In this document: positions 1 to 10,437 of the stretch, in pieces | Layout of the letters: every line of letters starts with the position of its first letter | How positions within the stretch are numbered: position 1 is the first letter of the stretch | Source: Marthasterias glacialis | Lineage: Eukaryota; Echinodermata; Asteroidea; Forcipulatida; Asteriidae | Direction: 5' to 3' | DNA: 64,000 bases | Assembly (NCBI GenBank): GCA_911728455.2 | Contig: OU452229.1 | Coordinates: forward strand, 13,488,076-13,552,075 | Made by a program: the position numbers and the translations under genes | The notes under the pieces: model-generated | The model's database searches: none | The model's input: the letters and a program-made list of their open reading frames with translations, nothing else | What the model was told of the DNA's origin: nothing

Positions 1-323
1 ACAATTATACACACGCTTTAGGCGGTAGCCTATTTCTATTTAGCCACGTGTTTCTTTGCTTAGCTGATTCGGCTGGTTAAACCGCTCTACAATGAAATTG
101 AGCCCAGAACTTTCTCAGCACGCAACCAATGAGTCACCGACCGCTTAACACATTTTTCACATCAGAAATAATTATCAGGGTGTAGAATGTCACTTATTCT
201 ATATTAACCATCCCTTGTATGACATACTCCATTCCTCTCCCCAGCCGTTTTAAAAACTTTACATATTTTACCTCTCCTTTTTGTAGTTTTTCTAATCAGT
301 GTTTTTCCCTCATCGTTTTTCAG

Positions 324-528
324 ACTTGCTTTTGAACGGTGGCAGTTCAACGAAAATCTGGTTGTCCTGGGCAACAAGGAGGCCTCCCGTCTTCCGATCT
401 TCTCATTCCTAATCAGGCATCCGGAGACGGGCAAACTTCTACACCACAACTTCATCTCCGTCCTACTCAACGATCTATTCGGCATCCAGGCGAGGGGAGG
501 ATGCGCGTGCGCCGGTCCATATGCCCAT
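324..528 (+). CDS. Exon with Cys-loop of class V aminotransferase
   Basis: The acceptor is TTTTTCAG before 324 and the donor GTAAGT is at 529. The reading frame starts with one split-codon base, then LAFERWQFNENLVVLGNKEA. It ends in GCACAGPYAH, where the loop bears two closely spaced cysteines. By analogy with desulfurases one of these may carry a persulfide; this is inference from family position. No further coding exon was identified in 1-323, so the previous exon is presumably before the window. Confidence 0.85.
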
Positions 529-3204
529 GTAAGTAATCTGGGCCAACTTCGAAGACCCTAAGGAGACATACGTAAAGCGGTGATTGCGGATTGACTGCAG
601 TCCATACACGTTCAACAAATTATTTCGTGATTTCCTTTCTGGTGATTTTCTTTCTGGCAGTTAAATTGAATGAAACTGATGAGCCCTTCCCATCATGCCT
701 CGAGCTCAATTGTTTGACAATGATTGATTATTTATTTAAATCTTCTGTCTCTTTTCCAGGATCTTTTAGGCATTTCGGAGGACAGCGCGGTCAAGTTTTA
801 CGAGTTGATCCGTGAGGATAGGTACGGATATTCATATTCGAGTTTTTTTTTATATGGATAAAAAAAAAATAATCATAAAAATAGTGATAATAATAATAGT
901 CTATAAAACCTAACACAGAGAAATAACTTGCCACCCCAAAAATATAATAAAATAAAATTAAATAAATAAAAAATAATACAAAAATAAATAATAATTAAAA
1001 AAAAAATACAATAAAATTGTATCCAAACTGAAAATGACTTTTACTATTTCTCAATACATTTGCGTTACGGACACTGGACAGCAAAAAAAAAGAAAATTAT
1101 ATTCAAGCTTAAAATGACCTGAATTACACCACACTTAATTTTTTTATAGTTTCACTACTTTTGTCAGAGAAACATACGTTATAAATTTTCAAACTGAAAC
1201 AGGGTGTTCAAACTTAAAAAAAAAAAAGAACCTTATTTACTCAATAATTCACTAAATATTAAACTTCCATTACTTTGACAGGAGAAATATGTGTAACGAA
1301 GAGCCCGCGGAGGCTGTCAGACCGGGTTTCGTCCGGATCAACCTGCCGTATTTCGCAGCGGATGAGACCATCGAGTACATCCTATCGGCCATTGATCTAG
1401 TCGCTACACACGGCTGGAAAATTCTCCCTCAGGTGAGAACAAACTCTTGTAGTTTTACGGTTGTGCCGAGCAACAACGGTTACCGTAAAATGTATTGTTA
1501 ACGTTTTAAAAGTATAAGAACCATATTGCAAACCAACCGTAAATGTCACAGTGCGGTAGCAGTTCTTTTAAATGGATGCAGTATTGTATCTTGCGTATGA
1601 AATACTGTTTATTTTGTATATATTTTAAACGGTTATAATTTTTGAACCCAGGCTGTCGTTTAAAGTCACTGCAAACAATACCGTAACGGTTTACATTTTT
1701 TAAACAAAATCCAATACGGTATTTGATACCGTTAAAAGTGGCTGTCTCCATTAAAAACGGTTGTTGCTGTACAGCGAGGATTGAGCACCGAACGTGAATT
1801 TTGCCTTGTATTTCTTTTGTGGCGCCTCACCAACGGTTCGCGTAGAATTTGAACCAAAGTCCTAAACGTGTATTGCGAAACTTTCCTTTATCTCTAGTAT
1901 AGTTTGGGGGTCAACATGTACATATGGAAATAACGATTTTCAAATTGACGCGACCGCAAGCCGACACTAAAGTTGATTATTTCGTTTTTCCCTAGCTAAA
2001 CTACATCCCAAATTGTTTTTCTCCTTTCACAAACGCAGTACCGATTCGACCTGAAGAGTGGCGCGTGGACCCACCGTGCCGGCTTCATCGGCCAGGGACC
2101 GGGCTTCGAGAGCCTCTACGACATCAGCTACGACCACGGCTTCTTCGAAGTATCCTCAGAGGAGAAGAACACCGACCAGTGTCTTGGCCAGACCAGGCTA
2201 TCCCATCACCTTGAGGAGGCAATGACGCTGTTTGAGCAAGCTGTGGATGATATCATGGTGAGTAATGACCGAACTTCTTCAAGGTGGACAGAAACTCCAT
2301 CTGAATTGCAATAGGGGCGGCCGGGGTCGGTGGCTGATTGTTTTCAATTTGGTATCGGATGTTTCAGAATAGCTCCTACTCGTGTGGAAACAAGTTCTTT
2401 CCTAGCCTGTGACATATTTCATAGCTGCTTAGCCAGAAAATGGTACTTAATAACAAATTTCTACTGAGTCAGAACCGAGAAGAAGAAAAATAACAGCGGG
2501 AGCCAGTCACAAACACTACACGTGACATTGTATTTTTGCTGGTAACCGTTAATGTCAACTTTTTCGAGTCTCTGCAAACTCTCAATCTTTGTCTTCTAAA
2601 TCTCAGAAAATATCTGGACTTATTTGAGAATTATTCTTTATTGAACCAGGTGTTTGATGCTCTTCAAGATCCTGAGGTAACACTCAGTGAACGCTACCAG
2701 GATTTCCTGTGGTTCGTCCAACCAAGGGAAGCGGCATTCTGTCTCAATGAAGCCTGGCAGCGAAAGCTACAGGTAGCCCTCACAGCAGGCTACGTGTTCC
2801 ACATTGGTGGCGAGGAATCTGAGAACGATCACGCCGAAGTGATCGATAGGTATGAGGAAATCTTGACCCAAGCGGACGACGAGGAAGACTCTGCAACTGT
2901 GCCGTTCACCGCCACGGAGGTGCCCGAGGAATACAGCCAGGGCTACCGCGGGGCCGCAGAGGACGTGGCCGTGGTCCCCGGTGATGACGAATCGGGAACA
3001 ATTGGGTTTTACGGGGATACCATGGAGATGTACACGGAAGCTACAGGTTCGGCTTTCAAGTTTAACAAGCCGGGACAAGGTGGAGACTTCATGGATGGCT
3101 TTGAGGAGTCGGGGAAACCGTGGTTGAAGAGCCCCAGTTATTACCGTGCCATCTCTAACGAGAGTGGATACAGTAGCGAAGAAGAGTTTACCTTTACCAT
3201 GTGA
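324..3204 (+). CDS. Class V aminotransferase / cysteine desulfurase-like protein, 3' five exons (partial)
   Basis: Five exons join in frame: 324-528, 760-821, 1282-1432, 2039-2257 and 2650-3204 (TGA). All have AG/GT borders and compatible phases, giving about 397 C-terminal residues. The first exon carries LPIFSFLIRHPETGKLLHHN, then LLNDLFGIQARGGCACAGPY. This is the C-terminal small-domain signature of PLP-dependent fold-type I class V aminotransferases (selenocysteine lyase / cysteine desulfurase relatives). The Cys-rich loop RGGCACAG sits where desulfurases carry the active-site cysteine. Later exons encode FVRINLPYFAADETIEYIL and the Trp-rich WTHRAGFIGQGPGFESLYD. The last exon adds an acidic, low-complexity tail of roughly 90 residues. 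The exons for the N-terminus and the PLP lysine lie upstream of the window. The family is clear to me. Whether it is a desulfurase, a lyase or something else is not resolved, and no gene symbol is justified. Confidence 0.85.
2650..3204 (+). CDS. Terminal exon with acidic tail, aminotransferase gene
   Basis: The acceptor is TTGAACCAG before 2650 and the frame runs 184 codons to TGA at 3202. The first ~65 residues (VFDALQDPEVTLSERYQDFL, then FVQPREAAFCLNEAW) look globular. After ...VIDRYEEILTQADDEED the sequence becomes rich in Glu, Asp, Gly, Ser and Tyr and ends EEEFTFTM, so a disordered tail is likely. The frame is open upstream of the acceptor to 2536 by chance; the splice site and phase match support 2650 as the start. 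Confidence 0.8.
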   Translation: MFDALQDPEVTLSERYQDFLWFVQPREAAFCLNEAWQRKLQVALTAGYVFHIGGEESENDHAEVIDRYEEILTQADDEEDSATVPFTATEVPEEYSQGYRGAAEDVAVVPGDDESGTIGFYGDTMEMYTEATGSAFKFNKPGQGGDFMDGFEESGKPWLKSPSYYRAISNESGYSSEEEFTFTM

Positions 3205-4690
3205 GAACGGTGCATTTTTACTTAGTCATTTAACCCGGGTTTTCGTATACCAATTTTTTTTTGAAAGTGCAAAAAGTAGATTCTTTGGAATTCCTGTGAA
3301 GCATTATGTTCAGTCATGTTTCAGAATGCCATTGCTTGACTCTATAGTTGAGGAAACCTTGACGCAAAATGCGACTTGTCAAAGAAAACTTGTATTTTTT
3401 CAGTTTTTCGAGAAAAAAAATTGTACAAAAAGTCGTCAGAAGTAATATTTCAGAAGATTTATTGAGTTGATGTGCGTATAAACATTCGTTTAAAAGGTTT
3501 CGTCTTTGCACTTAATCAAAAAAATTGAAAGTCGTAAACAGTTATTGTTTTGTTCTCCATTTTGATTGTAGTGTCGCATATTAAAACGACGTTTAGGAAA
3601 TCGCATCTCTTGCCATTTTGTCTGTATAATCAGAACCAGTTAATTGTTTTGTTTCACCGGCTGGACCGTTTTTTCACCTGGACCGCCTGTCATGCCCAAG
3701 TTTATGAATTCTGTTTTTCGGTATGGGTGAACTTATTGCAATGAAATTGCTTTACTGGTGGCTGGCATCTTGTATAGCAGAATCTTTTACATCAAATGTG
3801 TGTAAATTATGTATAAAATATTGACTCTATTATAAAAACAAAACAAAAACCGAATGTATTTGTAAATTAGTAGTTTTGTAAGACACATGTGTTATTGTAA
3901 CTAAAAAGCCAACATAGATTGTTATAAAGTATATCACGCTTTGATGTTTGAATCGGACAATGTTACTCTGCATACACAAAAAATAGCATTATTTACTTTG
4001 CTTTTAGACGAAATTATTTTTTGGATAACACGAAATACATGTTTGCTGTTCGTGTTTGTTTGTACAATTTTGAATGACTTTAACTTCCTTGGATGGCATC
4101 TTTAAAGAACTTTCTAAGAATCTAGCAAGTCTATGTCGGGAGGAGGAAGGGCGGAAGTGGGTGTTTGAGATTTTAGAGTAAACAATGTTTCCGAGTCTCA
4201 CGGAGTCTCAAATTCAAGTTTTAAGATAAATTTGACTTTCACTCACCCAAGAAATGTCAGAGAGCAATTCTCGGTCAAGTCTGTTTTTAGTACCAATATT
4301 TCACATTTCAAAACATAATCAGAAATTTGCAAAACACAACACTGTTGGGTCCGTAGCAGTTGTTTTACGCATCCTATATTCAAGTTATATTATGTATGAT
4401 TTTGACTGGTATCTTTTCGTTATGTATGTATTGCGAAAACACGGTGAATTTTAATATGTACGTGTACATAACTATTGTATTAAGCAACCACAGAATTGTT
4501 CTTTAATAGAAGAAGGCCGATGTAAATAATTGTGGTGACAGTTAAATCAAAATGATATTATTGTGAATGTATTCATATTTTATTATGATATTTACTACCA
4601 CTGGGTGATGAATTATATTAAGTGCCCGGATTAAAAGATTAATAATTTTTTTTCATAAATAAATAAGTTAAAATAAACAACGAAGGCGTA
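3205..4690 (+). other. Probable 3' UTR of the aminotransferase gene
   Basis: A+T-rich sequence without any convincing coding frame follows the stop codon. The first strong poly(A) signal cluster is at 4658-4677, followed by a GT-rich stretch (about 4695-4720), so the transcript probably ends near 4695. Transcript evidence would be needed to fix this. Confidence 0.45.
4658..4677 (+). terminator. Tandem AATAAA poly(A) signals
   Basis: Two AATAAA hexamers (4658-4663 and 4672-4677) precede a GT-rich stretch (TGTGGTTTATGTTTGTGTC region), as expected for cleavage/polyadenylation. They are assigned to the aminotransferase gene because they lie downstream of its stop on the same strand. This is inference. 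Confidence 0.45.
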
Positions 4691-7220
4691 TATCTGTGGT
4701 TTATGTTTGTGTCTTTTACTCAAACTGTTCGGTTCAAGTATTGCGTGTCTGTTGATGATGTACATGAGTGTCGTCAAGAGTGTTCAAATGGCTTTTCAAA
4801 GAAAAAGACTGGATATTACGTCAAACTTCAACTTTGTTTTAATTTCGTCACAAGGCAACAATTGGCCAAGAGTCTCCACCAGAATAAAATCGAAACTGCA
4901 ACTCGCATTTTTTAGTCTCTTGGATCTGGGGCTTAAAATAGTTGCAAAAGGTTATTCAAAATATTTTGAAGAAATCTGCTGCAACAGAAAATGACTATGT
5001 ACATGTCAGATATTGCCAGCAACATCCGTATTCCAATATGGCGTCCAATGGTTCTTCACCACACGGATTCGTTGCTTGACTTGTTCACGCCTAGTTCTAG
5101 GGCCGCGACCAAATTGGCGGTTTTGGCTATACTGAAGTGAACGGCCATAGCCATGGACGAAGTTGGATCATTCGGACATGGTCTGGTTTTCGTCCTTAAA
5201 AAATGGCACTGGCCCACTACGATGCTTTTTGGCAGAAGGTTGTGGCGAACCCTGGTGGGCATAAAGTGGTCAGACTTGATCCTTAATGAAATACTGGCAG
5301 AGCTGATCGGCGGACGTTGGTGTCTTACAGGTGGCGAGGTGTTTGAGGGGAAGGCTACTTGGTGCGCTCATGTGATTGTATAGGGTGGTCTACCTGTGCG
5401 TATCGAGATGTGGCAGAGGTCGCCCTCAGCTGAGCTGGGTGTAGTCTGGTTCCCTGACCAAAGATTCCCCGATGACTCTTGTTAAAAATCTTAGGTCCGG
5501 CATGGCATCATCCAAAGCTAAAAATAGATTATAACGCAATATATATAAATATTCATTACTTGTCACCAATGGTGGACGATGCCATTGGATAATAAACGGA
5601 GCGCTGGTTGCGAGCTTTGTTTACTTTCAAAAAGCCTGGGATAATCACAGTTTGTAAAAATGTTTCTAATGTGTTGAATTTGTTGGGAAAAAAAGAAAAG
5701 AAAAACGATAATGGGATGTGTTTGCAAAGTTTTTGAATTGTTATAAAAAAATGTCCATCCATCAACGACACTGTCCGAATGTTGACGACAACGAGTTCGG
5801 AGCATTTCGGATATTTCGGGAAAAGAGGAATTCCTCCTTTTGTGTCACGTGACCTTTGGGTGATACCGGACCCTAAAATCGACAGAGAATAGTCGGATGT
5901 TTTTGGGTATGGGAACCAGACTACGCTGGGCGGACAATGTAACGACGTGGAGTGCATGGCAGGAATGTTGAAGATTTAAGAAAAGCAACAATTGAAAGAC
6001 AACAGGTGATGGCGGCGACCCCAGGAATCAGTCCATGAATGCGCCCATTATAATCTGAGGACGCAAGTCCATGCCCAATGATGATGAGGCACACTAATTC
6101 GATTTAAAGTCTGATATCGCGTTTATTAAATTGAAGTTGTATCACCGAACAACTAGAAACGATACACTGGCTCTCAGCCTGGACAGACAGTCGAAAAACT
6201 CTACAATCACAGGGTTGGAACCAAGTTTTAACAGTCATCGGAAAGAAACCTCTCAGTACCAATGTAATATGAAATACTGGATCGAGGAGTACGGTAAAGG
6301 ATCAGCCTGTGGCATTCTAGCAATAGTGAAGAGTGAAACATCCATATAGGTACGTGGAACACATCAGAAAAACTATAGATCAAGCATACGAAAAAGATAA
6401 CAGGTATATTATAGAATAACGAGCCCTGAAGTTATTATTTGAAACATTTAGCGTACAATGCCAATACCTCGATGTTAAGCAGTCTTGATATTATTTTGTT
6501 GTACCCATCGACGTTCTGTGTTTGATCATAGACTAAAAGTACGGTTTGATAAACTATTATGGCAATATACTTTTTGCATTAATGAAACATTTTATATTCA
6601 ACAGAATCATTGCTCTTCTACAATGTTACCTGTACTTCATATAAATCTTACAGTGACATTTTGTGTAAAAATGATGAAGACTGCGTCTCCGAGCCTGCCT
6701 TTAGAATGCAAAATTTATGACCCGTCAAACGAGGGCGCTTTCGCTTTTTAGTAATGGAACCGCGTTGTTATAACAATAATTTATAAAAACTGTTATTTTA
6801 TTGCATGTTTAAAATGAGCCTATAATGATACCACATACTAAAAATAGTATTAAGATATGATAATAACACGTAAGCTAAGCCTCTTTCACTTTACAATCCT
6901 CTCTTTATATAAAAGTCTCGTTTTGGAGAAAACGATTTGCAATTTTTTGAAGTGCATGCATGTTTGTAAAGTTCAATTTTACAAAATCAAAACATTTCTT
7001 GAGATTTAGCGATATTGTACATGTAATAAAATCACAAGGACAACATTGGTAACTGTCAAAGACCAGTTTCCACACATTAAGTGAACCAACATGTACATGG
7101 AATAACAGACCTGTGAAAGTTTGCTCGATCGGTCATCGGCATCACGAGAAAATAGTGAGAAAAACACTTAAATGTATTCACCTTTTCCAAACGTCAAATT
7201 GTGGACTCGCGAGATCAAAA
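4691..7220. other. Intergenic, no gene seen
   Basis: Only short unspliced open frames without recognisable domains. Around 5920-6070 there is a stretch with weak resemblance to the 3' end of non-LTR retrotransposon frames (Trp-rich, several stops), too degraded to call. Confidence 0.4.
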
Positions 7221-8193
7221 CTAATAGACCGATTGCGCGACCCACGTTTTGGGGGTATTAAAAGTTAACAAACACGACGTCCTCCACAGGAAAGTGCGGC
7301 ACGGTACATGATTATTGTTGCATTTGTTTAATATTCGTTTGAGGCTTTCTTTCTCGAAATCTGTGAATAATATCCCAGAGTTTGTACCTGAGACCTTCGA
7401 GTGGCTGAATAAAACCAATAAGGACAGTTCCAGCAAGTCTTGGAAATTGTACAAAACCTATACATGTGCACGATGTGTGCTATTACCGGTATAGTGCACG
7501 ACGGAACGTTTAGGCCAGACGACCGCGATCACACATTTTTCAACTATAATTTCAAACTTTTGAAGCTGAAATCATCCAAAGAAATTGCTTTCCAAAACTG
7601 TGTTATTCCGTTGCCTATTTGAAATTTTGCATGGCTAGGTATAGCCTAAATGCGTTCAAAATTCAAAATTCTCAACCCCCTTTTTTTTTTGCAGCGATTT
7701 AGGCATACATTACGAACAAAATGACAGGCGGGTGACTTCACTGCAAAAACTAGGGTGTTAAATTGATTCTCTTGGTAGCTATATATGACAACACCGACAT
7801 GGTTTTAGTTATCCCCATTGCTTTATCGTAAGTAAAATTAACACTATGTCGGTGTTGTCACATATAGATACCAAAAGAATCAATTTAACACACCGGTTTT
7901 TGTAGTACATAGTCGTCCAACGCGCCGGTAGTGCATAACTCAAAATAAGCCTCTTTTGTAGTAGAACACTAGTAGTACATGAAACAGTAATGTGATTAAT
8001 ATCAATGTCACAACATACAACTTTAATGAAATGGCTTAGTAACTGTGTTATTATTACCAAAAGCCGACTTCTTGTGTGACTCTGTCGGTTACGGCATGTA
8101 TTTGCACGTAGTTTGCCATCAGCTCAGATGACGTTGTAGCACAATAGGTCACGTGACAGCTTGTAAACATTGGTCGCGCAATCGGTCTATTGT
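7221..8193. mobile_element. ~1-kb TIR element, copy 1 (non-autonomous)
   Basis: The left end reads TAATAGACCGATTGCGCGAC and the right end, near 8172-8192, is its reverse complement (GGTCGCGCAATCGGTCTATT). These are terminal inverted repeats around a non-coding body. The body matches a second copy at 59379-60330 in the same orientation, for example the shared GACGGAACGTT, AGGCCAGACGACCGCGATCA and CAGGCGGGTG segments. No transposase frame is present. This copy contains a nested hairpin (7741-7905) that copy 2 lacks. Confidence 0.75.
7741..7905. mobile_element. Nested hairpin MITE inside the TIR element
   Basis: The arms at about 7743-7800 and 7846-7902 are inverted repeats (TGTTAAATTGATTCT against AGAATCAATTTAACA; GACAACACCGACAT against ATGTCGGTGTTGTC) with a 45-bp loop. 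The related element at 59.4-60.3 kb reads straight across this point (CAGGCGGGTGG, then TAGTCGTCCGAC), so the hairpin looks like a later insertion. Confidence 0.7.
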
Positions 8194-9400
8194 TTTACTC
8201 ATTTCTCAAACATTATAGCATTTCAAGCAAAAATGTTTCAAGGGAAGTATTCCACAACCATCTTTGGGCCATGTCACTTGTGTGAGCACACTTATTCTAA
8301 AAATTAATTTCCTACGATTAATTTCCACCCCATACGATCTGAGGCTATGGCTAAAAAGGGCATACTTCAGACAAACAGCTTGTCAACACAATATTACACC
8401 CGTGGAAAATGTGCATTTGACTCCGGACGCTAGCTCGTAGGCTGGGTGGGGGAGGGTTGGGTCGTTGGGTGCGAAAATCCCGTCCCTTTAGGCATGCCAG
8501 TGCAATCATTAGCCAAACGGGCCTGTTCCAAAACATTGAAAAACAACTTAAGAAAATAGCATGAGTCACCCCCAACATTTCAATCAGACTGTCTTCATCA
8601 GATGTGCTAATGGACTCCAGGGTCTTTGTAATAGGACTGCATCAAGAGATTATTATATCTTGAGCTCTTGGGATTTTTTTGTTAACGGATGGGAGGGGCA
8701 CAGCGTCCGACCAACCCCACATGGCTGTGTGGGACGGTGTCCATGAAAAAGTATGGGTAAAGACAGAGAAGGAGGATCGATTATAGTTTTTAATTTGACC
8801 CAGTAGTGCCGGCTATAATAGTTTCGTCCAAGACGACCTCTTATTACCACATGTAGACCTATATCGAATCATGCTTACGTCAGCCAATCCACCGGGAAAT
8901 GCATATTGATATATATAATCAAACAATATAGGCCTATTTGTCGTATTAATATGATCGAGTGGCGATTGGAATCAGTTCGAGTGGCGGATGTTCTGGATTG
9001 GTTCACGGTGGGTTCGTTTTTGTCGTTTTTGTGACCGTTCCAATCTGGAACGACTTCATAATGCCGACAACTATAACAAAAAGCACAAGGCATACTGATC
9101 TGCAACCCAATCCGTGAGAATGTTTGTCGATTCCCTCGAGGAATCCCGATTTGTCATGATCCATTATAGTATTCGACCCCACGATGTTTTCATAGGTCTA
9201 CGGCATGGAGTGTGTTTAAAAACACCAAAGGTGCTTAAATTACTTTTCTCTCAAAATTAAATACGAAGTGTATTTTTTTTTTCTCTCTCTCTCTCTCATT
9301 TGCAATGGAGTTAAATCTCCAGATGCCTTCTTTGAGTGTAAGAAAGATGATTATTTTTCACAAAAATTAAGAAAAAAGGGTTTTTAGGTTGAACAAAACA
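8194..9400. other. Intergenic, no gene seen
   Basis: No supported gene. It contains a small imperfect palindrome at 8705-8735 and a short (TC)n run near 9280-9296. Confidence 0.4.
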
Positions 9401-9485
9401 AAATTGACTGAAGCAGAATTTGAACCTGCGATCACCGGCTATACGTAGCCGGTGGTCGCAGGTTCAAATCCCGCTCCAGTCATTT
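9401..9485. repeat. Inverted pair of tRNA-like SINE 3' ends (hairpin)
   Basis: Two ~41-bp arms, 9401-9441 and 9446-9486, form a near-perfect hairpin with a 4-bp loop. Each arm carries the pol III B-box-like GGTTCAAATCC (or its complement) followed by a short GC-rich box and AGTCA. The same 3' module occurs at 14,470-14,490. The sequence is therefore a head-to-head SINE remnant rather than a tRNA gene: there is no complete cloverleaf. Confidence 0.6.
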
Positions 9486-9529
9486 TTTCTTGTGGTTTAT
9501 TGCTTAATAAAAAAAAAATAAAAAAAACT

Positions 9530-9900
9530 GAAATCACTGCGCTGGCAAGCCACAGAAGCTCTTTAATCAACTTCTAAAATATACCGGGACTACGCAGAAT
9601 GTAAAAGAGCCCTCACTTGTGCAGGGTGCGGAGGTGCCCTTCATCATCTCCCGCAAAAAGCACCCTTATGATCTGATGGAACAGTCATCAGAGACAGCTT
9701 ACATTATGTATGACACTCAGTCCTGCCCCTGCCCCCCGGAAAATGTCTGCCTGGATCCGCCCCCTGTGTGCAACTCCGTCCATTCATACTACTTGAGTAA
9801 AATAGCTCTATTGTCCTATACCACAAGTAAATTGGGTCAATCCCTCTCTGGATATTTGAAACAATTTCTTTCTTTTATGCTTCGACAGTCTCATCGGTAA
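9530..9900 (+). CDS. Unidentified exon-like open segment, Cys/Pro-rich
   Basis: A frame is open from about 9530 (after an in-frame TGA) to TAA at 9900. The central part reads EVPFIISRKKHPYDLMEQSS, then TAYIMYDTQSCPCPPENVCL and DPPPVCNSV. Codon use here is G/C-rich at third positions, unlike the surrounding DNA. An acceptor-like GTGCAG precedes 9625 and donor-like GTAAAA follows 9796, so the likely exon is 9625-9796 (172 nt). I do not recognise the protein. It could be an orphan exon of an unseen + strand gene, a processed pseudogene fragment, or chance. It is 540 bp upstream of the ADAM10-like start exon, and its phase was not needed for that gene. Confidence 0.3.
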
Positions 9901-10334
9901 ACCAGTTAACCAGAGCAAAATCCGCCCGCCCACAATCAGCAAGTTAAAAAATAAAGAAAAAAAACGTATAAATTTTGGCCTTGCCCTGCACTTAGTTGTT
10001 TCTACACGAAAACTACAAGGGATTCAGACTACAAGAATCGTTGGGCGTTTTCTCATTCTTTTCCCCCAAGTTGCCTTTTGTTATTTAAATGATGTGCATG
10101 TGTCATTTTCTCTTTATCGATACTGAGCATTGCTGTGTTGCAGTTGCATATCATCAGGTCAAAGTGCAGTATGGGACACGATTACCGTGTTAAAAAGAAT
10201 CGATACTTTATGAAAAGATAAAGTGAGGGGGTAAATATTTTGGTATCGATACTGATGGGTAAACAATTGAAACCGAAAGTTGTCTGAGAAATGCTTCGGT
10301 GGCGAACTTCAGCAGTGGAATATTTAAAAAAGAA
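9901..10334 (+). promoter_or_regulatory. Presumed 5' flank/5' UTR of the + strand ADAM10-like gene
   Basis: This lies immediately upstream of the first coding exon. No TATA box or other definite promoter element was identified; the call rests only on position. Confidence 0.25.
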
Positions 10335-10437
10335 ATGGCTGCTGCGGATGTCAACCAGTTCTGTCAAATCATGTATTGGGGCTACGTTATTTTAAACATT
10401 ATTCTTCTCTCATTGTCTGGGATTGGAGCTTTAAAAG
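10335..10437 (+). CDS. First coding exon: signal peptide of ADAM10-like gene
   Basis: ATG (GAAATGG context) opens [20 protein letters not shown] and continues with [15 protein letters not shown]. Residues 14-33 form a hydrophobic segment fit for a signal peptide. The donor is GTAACT at 10438. The exon ends in phase 1, exactly what the next exon (14599, TT then CAA) requires. The assignment rests on this phase match plus the hydrophobic content, since N-termini of this family are not conserved. Confidence 0.7.

Noticed and set aside
5556..5957. 133-codon - strand frame
   Set aside because: No recognisable features; intergenic A+T-rich DNA.
5920..6070. LINE-like 3' tail
   Set aside because: Only a few Trp-rich residues suggest it and stops are frequent; too weak to annotate.
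9401..9486. tRNA gene
   Set aside because: A B-box is present, but the sequence is a hairpin of two SINE ends with no acceptor stem or anticodon loop.
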